From Candidatus Bipolaricaulota bacterium (GTDB taxonomy: Bacteria > Bipolaricaulota > Bipolaricaulia > UBA7950 > UBA9294), in NCBI GenBank assembly GCA_021163015.1, contig JAGGXO010000047.1:1-5607 (forward strand): DNA of 5,607 bases. The letters are read 5' to 3'. Shown here piece after piece: positions 1 through 5,335 of the stretch. A program made the translations under genes and the position numbers. The notes beneath the pieces were generated by a model. The model was given only the letters and a program-made list of their open reading frames with translations. It was not told where the DNA came from and searched no databases. Within the stretch, counting starts at the first letter, position 1, and each line of letters begins with the position of its first letter.

Positions 1-401
1 CTCTCGAAAAGGATCTTGCTGAGCTCAGCAAGGCATCGCTTGTGCAGATACGTGATGATCTCCTTGCACATGCTGAGAAGATCGCAGATATCAGCGTCTT
101 CGCAGCACTTGTGGACACCGACGCAGCACAGCTCAAGGAGCTCTCTGATCTCATTGAGGAGAAGGCGCGACCAGCCGTTATCCTGCTCCTCGCAGAAGTA
201 GATGGAAAGGGGATCGCAGTCTGCAAAGTGAGCGACAACCTGCCCGCGAACGCCGGAGTGATCATGCGTGCTCTCACCTCGGAATTCGGTGGAGGCGGAG
301 GAGGAAATCGCGTCTTTGCACAGGGTGGTGGATTGCGCGCAGACTCCCTTGAAGGCGCACTGGAGAAAGGAAGAGAGACTATCCGCACCGCTCTCGCGTG
401 A
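1..401 (+). CDS. alaS: Alanyl-tRNA synthetase, C-terminal fragment (5' end outside the window)
   Basis: Alanine--tRNA ligase charges tRNA-Ala with alanine in the cytoplasm. Only the last 132 codons are present; the reading frame enters at base 3 and ends at TGA 399-401. The visible part is the C-terminal DHHA1 (C-Ala) region: a helical stretch, then a beta strand (ILLLAEVDGKGIAVCKVSD), then a glycine-rich segment with six consecutive glycines and the block NRVFAQGGG. This matches the family pattern GGxGGGRPxxAQGGG near the end of AlaRS, with N in place of the usual first R and V-F for the P-x-x part. A short helix ends the protein, as expected. The catalytic and editing domains lie upstream of the window. 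DHHA1 also occurs in other phosphoesterases, but those lack this glycine/AQGGG block, so AlaRS is clearly preferred. The gene is convergent with dnaN, with 46 bp between the stops. Confidence 0.93.
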   Translation, partial: LEKDLAELSKASLVQIRDDLLAHAEKIADISVFAALVDTDAAQLKELSDLIEEKARPAVILLLAEVDGKGIAVCKVSDNLPANAGVIMRALTSEFGGGGGGNRVFAQGGGLRADSLEGALEKGRETIRTALA

Positions 402-447
402 GTGCGTCCGGAAACCTCAGGAGAATGCCCTGAAGCGTGCTAGCTGT

Positions 448-1599
448 TCATCCGCCCAGGCGCACAGGCATGCATACGTAAAGGAAACCCTCATCCTGGG
501 GTGAAATGTCATCCCCCGTCGGCTCGATCAGGCCAGCCTTCTCGGGCGTTGCCAACCACAGCGCAATCTGTTCGGAGTCCATTCGCTTCAGGGCGTCGAT
601 CAGGTACTCCGCCTTGAATGATATCTCAATCGCCTCCGATGGAACCTTCCCCAGACGCACACGCTCCTCAGCTTCGCCCTTCTCCTTGGAAGAAGAGTTA
701 ATACGCGCCGCGCTCTCCTCGTTCGTCACGCGGAAAGTGACCGCCCCTGACTCCTCTGCAGCGGTAATCTCGATGCGCTGCAGACTAGCCAGCAATGCTT
801 GGCGATTGAACGCAAGATCGATCGAATTGTCCTTAGGGATGACACGATCGAAGTCGGGAAATTCTTCAGCAATCGTCTTTGCAGTGAATGTCACTCCACC
901 CGCATGAAAGAATATCTGCCCATCCCCGCGGTAGATATCGACGTTCGGAGCGTTGATCTGCGAGAGAACGCGATCGAGGTCGCTCAATACGCCAGCCTCA
1001 ATGAGAAACTCATTCTCCTCGACGATCTCCTCCATTGGGAACGTCTTCACAGCCAACCGGTAGCCGTTGGTGGCGATCATCTTCATCTCGCTCCCGCCGA
1101 CCACTATGTTCACACCGGTCAGACTGAGGCGCGTCGTCTCATTCACCTTAAGCGAAGCAAACGCGGTCAGCTCTAGGCCGCGGTGGAAATTCTGCACGTT
1201 AACCTTGCCGATGCGTTTCTCGGGGAGCGGGGCGATCTCTGGATAGTCCTCCACGGGCAGCGTAGGAAGATCAAAGAGGGCCTCACCACAGCGGAGCTTG
1301 ACGAGTGTCCCATCCCCTTCAGCGCTCTTCAGCGTAATGCGATCGTCCTGTGGGAGGTGATTGGCAATTTGCGAGAGGATCGCGCCGTTGAGGACTACCG
1401 CCTCATCTCCGTCCTTGTTCTCAATCGGAATCTCACAATGGACCGAACGCTCCAGATCGGTGGCGTAGAGGCTGAGGCTAGCCCCGGAGATCTCCATCTT
1501 CAATCCGGAGAGAATCGGCATACTGCTTCGCGTGCCCAACGCATAGCTTGCCAATTTCACGCCAAAGACCAACTCATCCTTCATACTTACGAAGTCCAT
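448..1599 (-). CDS. dnaN: DNA polymerase III beta subunit (sliding clamp)
   Basis: The beta clamp forms a dimeric ring around DNA and tethers DNA polymerase III and repair factors. The 383-residue length is normal for the family (about 365-380), giving three clamp domains at roughly 1-120, 130-250 and 252-383. Visible family marks are TRSSMPILSG at 23-32, the ATDLE block at 46-50, ATNGYRLAV in the middle domain, and a C-terminal YVCMPVRL matching the MPMRL end that lines the partner-binding pocket in E. coli beta. The tail carries two extra glycines after that leucine. A charged, hydrophilic segment (about 290-310) lies in domain 3. ATG 1599 is chosen because GGGGG (1606-1610) sits 6 nt upstream; a second Met at codon 6 is less well placed. 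It follows tmk by 68 bp and probably also has its own promoter. dnaA is not adjacent here, unlike the common dnaA-dnaN order. Confidence 0.97.
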   Translation of the reverse strand: MDFVSMKDELVFGVKLASYALGTRSSMPILSGLKMEISGASLSLYATDLERSVHCEIPIENKDGDEAVVLNGAILSQIANHLPQDDRITLKSAEGDGTLVKLRCGEALFDLPTLPVEDYPEIAPLPEKRIGKVNVQNFHRGLELTAFASLKVNETTRLSLTGVNIVVGGSEMKMIATNGYRLAVKTFPMEEIVEENEFLIEAGVLSDLDRVLSQINAPNVDIYRGDGQIFFHAGGVTFTAKTIAEEFPDFDRVIPKDNSIDLAFNRQALLASLQRIEITAAEESGAVTFRVTNEESAARINSSSKEKGEAEERVRLGKVPSEAIEISFKAEYLIDALKRMDSEQIALWLATPEKAGLIEPTGDDISPQDEGFLYVCMPVRLGG

Positions 1600-1635
1600 C
1601 GTTATCCCCCTTCTGCAGTGTTCGTGATAACCTCA

Positions 1636-1663
1636 ATCATACACCATAGTCGCACATTGCCAA
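1636..1663 (-). promoter_or_regulatory. Candidate sigma70-type promoter for dnaN
   Basis: On the minus strand TTGGCA (1663-1658; one mismatch to TTGACA) and TATGAT (1641-1636; one mismatch to TATAAT) are separated by 16 bp. Transcription would start near 1629, giving a leader of about 30 nt that includes the GGGGG ribosome binding site. The element lies wholly in the tmk-dnaN gap, so dnaN could be transcribed independently of lspA-tmk. This is a visual match only. Confidence 0.5.
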
Positions 1664-1667
1664 ATGG

Positions 1668-2258
1668 CTATAGCCCAAGATGGCGCAAGACACCCGCGGC
1701 GATCTCTTCTATCGGCCTAGTGGCATCGAGCAGGTGTACACTGGGATCACCCCGTGTGAGATCAAGATAGCCTGTCCGAACCCGCCGGTAGAACTCCAGA
1801 TCCTCCTGTTCGATGCGATCGCTCTCCTGTCCCCTTCGCTCCAGAGCGTTCTCTGCAGAGAGGTCAAGGAGGAATGTCACGTCAGGTTGCCTCCCGGACG
1901 TTGCAATCTCGTTCATCTGCTCGATCAACCTCAGGTCGAGTCCACGCCCATACCCCTGATAGGCAAGGCTCGACAACCGAAACCTGCTGGACACAACAAC
2001 ATGCCCAGCGAACAGCGCCGGCTCTATCACCTCCGCCGATAGCTGCGCGCGGCATGTTATGAATAGCGACAGCTCAGACAGCGGAAGGAGATCCATATTC
2101 TCCCTAGAAAGGATCACCTTGCGGACCGCCTCGCCCAGCTTCGTCCCCCCAGGCTCACGCGTCATCGTGACCGGGAGTCCTATCTCACGCAGGCTCTTGG
2201 CTAGAATCTCCACCTGAGTGGATTTTCCCGTGAAATCTAGACCCTCAAATACGATCAA
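1668..2258 (-). CDS. tmk: Thymidylate kinase (dTMP kinase)
   Basis: Phosphorylates dTMP to dTDP with ATP in the cytoplasm. Numbering from the TTG at 2258 gives 196 residues. Visible marks are a P-loop GLDFTGKST (6-14), TREPGGT (33-39), the RAQ block near 70-72, LAYQGYGRGLD (98-108) and a LID-like stretch with DR-E-E followed by VRTGYLDL (147-167). The usual DRY/DRF motif reads S-R-F here (S91-R92-F93), so the aspartate is missing. The start is uncertain. TTG 2258 overlaps the lspA TGA as TTGA and has GGGGT just upstream, favouring translational coupling. The family normally has R/K-G-K before the first strand, and those codons exist upstream in frame, but the only other standard start there is TTG 2336, which gives 222 residues, an 82-base overlap with lspA and no ribosome binding site. 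An eight-G tract lies in between. The family call is secure; the start is not. Confidence 0.92.
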   Translation of the reverse strand: MIVFEGLDFTGKSTQVEILAKSLREIGLPVTMTREPGGTKLGEAVRKVILSRENMDLLPLSELSLFITCRAQLSAEVIEPALFAGHVVVSSRFRLSSLAYQGYGRGLDLRLIEQMNEIATSGRQPDVTFLLDLSAENALERRGQESDRIEQEDLEFYRRVRTGYLDLTRGDPSVHLLDATRPIEEIAAGVLRHLGL

Positions 2259-2722
2259 CTTACCCCGTAGTTCGATCTTTCTCCCCCCCCGAAGAGCACA
2301 TGAATAAAGACAAGAATGGTCCCCACACTGACACAAACATCAGCAAAGTTGTTGACAAACAGCCCTCTAAACTCAAGGAAATCGAGCACATAGCCGTAGG
2401 AAAGGCGGTCAATCAGGTTTCCGACGGCACCAGCGAGGAGCAGCGCCAGGCCCATCCCCATAAGAGCTGCCTCATACTTATGACGCACCAAGAAGAAGAT
2501 AATCCATGCCGAGACCACAATCGACACGGCCAAGAAGAGCGATCCGCTCCCAGGGAATATTCCAAGGGCCCCGCCAATATTGTGCACACGCGTCAAGCGA
2601 ATTGTCTGACCGATCAGGGGCCGCGACTCATGCAACGCAAGGTGCCCTCCTACCCACCACTTGAGGAGCCGATCGATTCCACAAGCGACTGTTGCGACGG
2701 CAAAGGTGGTAGGCCTCTTCAT
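2255..2722 (-). CDS. lspA: Lipoprotein signal peptidase (signal peptidase II)
   Basis: Inner-membrane aspartic peptidase that removes the signal peptide from diacylglyceryl-modified prolipoproteins. The 155-residue length is normal. Four hydrophobic segments are visible at about 4-21, 59-80, 84-105 and 129-146. Conserved blocks are IDRLLKWWV (16-24), RVHNIGGALGIF (45-56), GNLIDR (101-106), GYVLDF (110-115) and NNFADVCVSVG (124-134). The two expected catalytic aspartates are D114 and D128. The common NxGAAFG block reads NIGGALG and the usual FNxAD reads NNFAD, both mild variants. ATG 2722 is the only plausible start: an in-frame TGA lies upstream with no other start codon in between. No convincing Shine-Dalgarno precedes it. 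The 3' end contains a run of eight G and overlaps tmk. The gene is divergent from the FAH-family gene. Confidence 0.95.
   Translation of the reverse strand: MKRPTTFAVATVACGIDRLLKWWVGGHLALHESRPLIGQTIRLTRVHNIGGALGIFPGSGSLFLAVSIVVSAWIIFFLVRHKYEAALMGMGLALLLAGAVGNLIDRLSYGYVLDFLEFRGLFVNNFADVCVSVGTILVFIHVLFGGGERSNYGVS
2283..2290 (-). repeat. Eight-G homopolymer inside the 3' end of lspA, next to the tmk start
   Basis: Eight consecutive G on the coding (minus) strand fall in codons for Phe-Gly-Gly-Gly of LspA. Reading the frames by hand: with 8 G, lspA stops at TGA 2257-2255, overlapping TTG of tmk. With 7 G, an ATG at 2301-2299 would open in frame with tmk, and lspA would end at TAA a few bases earlier. 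With 9 G, or after a -1 slip, lspA would read straight into tmk. The tract could be a slippage site or a sequencing-length error. Confidence 0.9.
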
Positions 2723-2730
2723 GATGCCAC

Positions 2731-2759
2731 AGCCTATCCACTCATCGTAGATCGGTCAA
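2731..2759 (-). promoter_or_regulatory. Candidate promoter for the lspA-tmk(-dnaN) transcript
   Basis: On the minus strand TTGACC (2759-2754; one mismatch to TTGACA) and TAGGCT (2736-2731; weaker match) are 17 bp apart. The expected start of transcription, near 2724, is only about two bases before the lspA ATG at 2722, so the message would be almost leaderless. This fits the lack of a clear ribosome binding site. The -10 match is modest. Confidence 0.35.
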
Positions 2760-2779
2760 GTGAGAGGTCGCGCATTCCC

Positions 2780-2808
2780 TTGAAAAGGCCAATCTGAAGC
2801 AGTAGGGT
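2780..2808 (+). promoter_or_regulatory. Candidate promoter for the plus-strand operon
   Basis: TTGAAA (2780-2785; one mismatch to consensus) is followed after 17 bp by TAGGGT (2803-2808; three of six matching TATAAT). It lies 35 bp before the ATG of the FAH-family gene, in the 120-bp divergent gap shared with lspA. The -10 is poor, so this is a weak candidate. No clear operator palindrome was seen in the gap. Confidence 0.3.
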
Positions 2809-2842
2809 GTCGGCAATCTGAGTTAGTAATGAGGGAGGAACC

Positions 2843-3568
2843 ATGCGGCTTGTTCGCTTTATCGATCCCGGGTCTGGCCTAGCAACATCCGGAAGGCTGG
2901 AAGGAAAGGTCGTTGTTTCGAAATCCGGAAGTGTGCCTGCAAAGGGTGCACATCTGCTAGCGCCTTGCACGCCGACAAAGATCATCTGTGTGGGACGCAA
3001 CTACGCGGCGCACGCCGCCGAGCTGGGCAATGAGATACCGAAGCGTCCGCTGTTGTTCTTCAAGCCGCCATCAGCGGTGATTGGGCCGAATGATGAGATC
3101 GTCCTCCCGAGAAGCACCCTCATCCATCATGAGGCCGAGCTTGCCGTGGTCATCGGAGTGCGTTGTCGCAATGTCTCGACCAATGACGCAATGAGTGTTG
3201 TGCTCGGCTACACATGCATGAACGATGTCTCCGACCGCGAGGCTCAGAAGTGGGACAAGAACTGGGTGCGCGCCAAGGGATTTGACACCTCAGCGCCAAT
3301 CGGGCCGGTTATCGTAACTACAGATGAGATCGAGGGGCCGTTCCACGTTATCTCACGGGTGAACGGAGAGATACGTCAGGATGGATGGACAAGCGACTTC
3401 ATCTTCAGCATTCCAGAGCTCATCGCGGAGATCTCATCCTACATGACCCTGGAGCCGGGCGATGTGATCGCCACTGGAACCCCGGCTGGGGTTGGGCCGC
3501 TCGTTCCAGGGGACGTCGTCGAGGTGGAGATCGAGAGAATCGGAGTCTTGAGAAACAGCGTCAGCTAA
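2843..3568 (+). CDS. Fumarylacetoacetate hydrolase (FAH) family protein
   Basis: The FAH fold carries metal-dependent hydrolases, isomerases and decarboxylases acting on keto/enol acids (acylpyruvases, fumarylpyruvate hydrolase, oxaloacetate decarboxylase-type enzymes, hydroxyheptadienedioate isomerases). The protein has 241 residues: a short N-terminal domain (1-40) and the catalytic domain (about 45-241). Seen: VGRNYAAHAAELG (50-62), LFFKPPSAVIGP (71-82), the metal-ligand set E97 and E99 in HHEAEL with D128 in MNDVSDRE, then RAKGFDTSAPIGP (143-155) and TGTPAGVGPLVPGD (211-224). All these blocks are standard for the YcgM/acylpyruvase-like branch, so the enzyme looks active. ATG 2843 is fixed by a strong GGAGG (2834-2838). 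It is the first gene of a probable three-gene operon with a dehydrogenase and a thioesterase. The substrate cannot be read from the sequence, so no gene symbol is given. Confidence 0.92.
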   Translation: MRLVRFIDPGSGLATSGRLEGKVVVSKSGSVPAKGAHLLAPCTPTKIICVGRNYAAHAAELGNEIPKRPLLFFKPPSAVIGPNDEIVLPRSTLIHHEAELAVVIGVRCRNVSTNDAMSVVLGYTCMNDVSDREAQKWDKNWVRAKGFDTSAPIGPVIVTTDEIEGPFHVISRVNGEIRQDGWTSDFIFSIPELIAEISSYMTLEPGDVIATGTPAGVGPLVPGDVVEVEIERIGVLRNSVS

Positions 3569-3589
3569 CTCAACCCTTAGGAGCCACAG

Positions 3590-4639
3590 ATGGCTGTACA
3601 AAACGTACGTATCGCTCTGTCAGGCCTGGGAAACCTCGGTCGCCGATTTGTACGCCTCCTCGCCGATAAGAAGGTATACCTCCACGAGCGTTACGCGCTT
3701 GATCTAGTCCTCGTCGCTGCGGCGGACTCGCATGGAGCAGCCTACGACGCAAATGGCCTCGATCCTAGCTTGATCCTGAGGACCAAGCAGTTGGCGGGGA
3801 CGGTCGCCGCCTACCCCGAAGTAGGGCGGCCCGAGATGAGTTCTCTTGACCTTGTGCGTCAGGTGGATGCCGACATATGGTGCGATGCAACGCCGGTTAA
3901 CCTCGCCAATGGGGCGGAACCAGGGACATCGTGCATCCGCGAAGCACTGGAGAAAAGGATGCACGTCGTAACGCCAAACAAGGGACCGATCGTCCTGTAC
4001 TACCAGGAACTCACGTACCTTGCCGCAGAAAATGGCGTCTCACTGCGCTACAGCGGGACGGTCGCTGGTGGCCTTCCCGCCCTGTACATAGGCACTCGTG
4101 CCTTGCACGCGGCGATGATAGATCGCATCGAAATGGTCCCCAACCTCGTTACCGGTCTCATACTCGATCTGGTCGGCAGTGGTACCACCTGGGATGATGC
4201 CCTCGCACTGGCAAGACGCGAAGGAGTACTGGAGGCCGATCCAGCGTGGGATCTGGATGGTTGGGATGCAGCCGCAAAGCTGGTGATCGTGGCAAACTCT
4301 GTCCTTTCATATCCTGCGAAGTTGGAAGACGTCAAGCGCAGTGGCATTAGTGGCCTTTCATTGGAGAAGATCCGTTCCGAGTTCGAACGAGGGCGTCGCA
4401 TGCGTCTCCTTGCGAGGGCTACCCGCACCGATTCTGGGTACTCCCTCATCGTTGCCCCGCATACGATGCCCTCCGATCACGCGCTCGGACGACTGGGGCC
4501 AAGAGAGATGGGGATCACCTACTACACTGATATCTACGGCACAGTCACAGCAACGATCAAAGAAGAGACGCCGCTCCCCTCGGCAGCGACGATGCTGCGC
4601 GATATCCTGGATATCATGTTGGAAACTGAAGATAGATGA
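3590..4639 (+). CDS. Homoserine dehydrogenase family NAD(P)-dependent oxidoreductase, no ACT domain
   Basis: Homoserine dehydrogenase (HSD) interconverts aspartate semialdehyde and homoserine in Thr/Met synthesis. This 349-residue protein has the family layout: Rossmann GLGNLG (12-17), a second strand ending in AADSHGA (44-50), VTPNKGP (127-133, with K131 at the usual catalytic-lysine position), the substrate-domain block GTVAGGLP (156-163), and the signature E215-A-D217-P, D221, G224, D226, K230. It stops after a C-terminal DILDI helix, so there is no regulatory ACT domain, as in short archaeal-type HSDs. Oddities: the usual NGTTN loop reads NLVTG (185-189), and the small residue expected after G212-V213 is L214. 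The fold assignment is secure, but the true substrate may differ. ATG 3590 has AGGAG (3579-3583) 6 nt upstream; the gap to the FAH gene is 21 nt and to the thioesterase 43 nt. Confidence 0.86.
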   Translation: MAVQNVRIALSGLGNLGRRFVRLLADKKVYLHERYALDLVLVAAADSHGAAYDANGLDPSLILRTKQLAGTVAAYPEVGRPEMSSLDLVRQVDADIWCDATPVNLANGAEPGTSCIREALEKRMHVVTPNKGPIVLYYQELTYLAAENGVSLRYSGTVAGGLPALYIGTRALHAAMIDRIEMVPNLVTGLILDLVGSGTTWDDALALARREGVLEADPAWDLDGWDAAAKLVIVANSVLSYPAKLEDVKRSGISGLSLEKIRSEFERGRRMRLLARATRTDSGYSLIVAPHTMPSDHALGRLGPREMGITYYTDIYGTVTATIKEETPLPSAATMLRDILDIMLETEDR

Positions 4640-4670
4640 GCATGACAAGATGATGACAGGGTCCAAGAGC

Positions 4671-4676
4671 AGGAGG
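4671..4676 (+). promoter_or_regulatory. Shine-Dalgarno that fixes the thioesterase start
   Basis: A perfect AGGAGG lies 6 nt before ATG 4683. The same reading frame is open upstream through the end of the dehydrogenase gene, so without this site the start would be ambiguous. Hotdog-family homology also begins just after this ATG, which agrees. Confidence 0.85.
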
Positions 4677-4682
4677 AGACCG

Positions 4683-5081
4683 ATGATCGAGATAGGGAGC
4701 AGACACGAAATGACGTGGGTGGTTGCCAAGGAGAACCTGGCGAGCAGCTTCGGGAGCGGCCTGGCTGATGTTCTCGCTACACCGGTTCTCGTTGGCTTCT
4801 GCGAGGAGTGCTGCCGAATGATGGTCGATCCCCATCTTACGGAGGGAGAGCAGACCGTTGGCACAGAGGTCTGCATCCACCACATCGCGGCTACTCCGCG
4901 TGGGATGAAGGTCACTGCGCGCGCGGTCTTGACAAAGATCGATGGACGTTCCCTGCATTTTGACGTTGAGGCACACGATGAGATCGAAAAGGTTGCCGAA
5001 GGAACGCACACGCGTTTCATCATCAACTCCGATCGCTTCTCGAATAGATTAAAGAGTAAGAAGGAGAAACTGCGAGGCTAG
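4683..5081 (+). CDS. FlK-like hotdog acyl-CoA thioesterase
   Basis: The protein has 132 residues, typical of single-domain hotdog thioesterases, and closely resembles the fluoroacetyl-CoA thioesterase FlK of Streptomyces cattleya as I remember that sequence. The FlK catalytic triad Thr42, Glu50, His76 aligns without gaps to T33 (in LATPVLVG), E41 (in GFCEECC) and H67 (in HHIAATPRG); the spacings of 8 and 26 residues are identical. Further matches are GTEVCIHH (60-67), EAHDEIEKVAEGTHTR (96-111) and a lysine-rich tail. The likely reaction is hydrolysis of a short acyl-CoA in the cytoplasm. Fluoroacetate resistance is only one known role in this family, and many relatives occur in organisms with no link to it. 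Two neighbouring cysteine pairs or near-pairs (C40, C43, C44) surround E41. It is the third gene of the FAH/HSD-like operon; nothing else follows on this strand for 250 bp. Confidence 0.9.
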   Translation: MIEIGSRHEMTWVVAKENLASSFGSGLADVLATPVLVGFCEECCRMMVDPHLTEGEQTVGTEVCIHHIAATPRGMKVTARAVLTKIDGRSLHFDVEAHDEIEKVAEGTHTRFIINSDRFSNRLKSKKEKLRG

Positions 5082-5231
5082 ACAAGCTCTATGGTAGAGA
5101 AAAACGTCGCGGGTCCGCACACAAAATCCGCAGGCCGTTCACAGAATCTACATAGCCAAAGGATAGCATTCAATCGGGCAACAGGAAGAAACGCTAGACC
5201 TCCTTGAAAAACAGCCCACTACGCCAGCACA

Positions 5232-5257
5232 GAGGGGTTCATGAAAATGAGCCCCTC
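5232..5257 (+). other. Strong GAAA-capped hairpin in the gap between convergent genes
   Basis: The 11-bp stem (5232-5242 with 5247-5257) closes a GAAA loop (5243-5246). All pairs are Watson-Crick except one G-U at 5238/5251. That wobble would be an A-C mismatch in the minus-strand RNA, and GAAA is a GNRA tetraloop only on the plus strand, so the structure favours plus-strand RNA. It lies 150 nt beyond the thioesterase stop. No U tract follows, so it is not a classic intrinsic terminator; it may mark a transcript 3' end or protect it. The rest of 5082-5335 shows no gene, only short direct repeats such as AGAGCCAG at about 5272 and 5298. Confidence 0.5.
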
Positions 5258-5335
5258 ACCCCTGTCTACGGAGAGCCAGAACCTACACTAAATCAAGAGC
5301 CAGCACTCACTACGAAGGGCAAAATCACCTCGATC

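Noticed and set aside
417..433. Five-pair stem (TCAGG/CCTGA) between the alaS and dnaN stops, as a terminator
   Set aside because: The stem is short, the loop is seven bases and no T tract follows on either strand, so it is too weak to call.
448..471. The -RLGG end of DnaN as a ubiquitin-like conjugation tail linked to the nearby MoaD-like gene
   Set aside because: The clamp fold explains the protein and the resemblance is four residues long; chance is far more likely.
268..504. 78-codon plus-strand frame across the end of alaS and the end of dnaN
   Set aside because: Overlaps two real genes in other frames and has no recognisable features.
506..1770. Plus-strand open frames opposite dnaN and tmk (506-907, 799-1176, 1183-1770, up to 195 codons)
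   Set aside because: They lie antisense to two confidently recognised genes, give no recognisable protein family and have no good ribosome binding sites; they are by-products of codon bias.
2734..3000. 88-codon minus-strand open frame through the divergent region into the FAH gene
   Set aside because: It covers the candidate promoters and antisense coding sequence and shows no protein family.
4358..5026. 222-codon minus-strand open frame across the dehydrogenase and thioesterase genes
   Set aside because: Antisense to two real genes and the gap between them; cysteine- and arginine-rich composition with no family features.
5087..5099. CTCTA/TAGAG stem followed by A-rich sequence just after the thioesterase stop
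   Set aside because: Only five pairs with a three-base loop; the T tract would precede it on the minus strand, so it does not work as a terminator in either direction.
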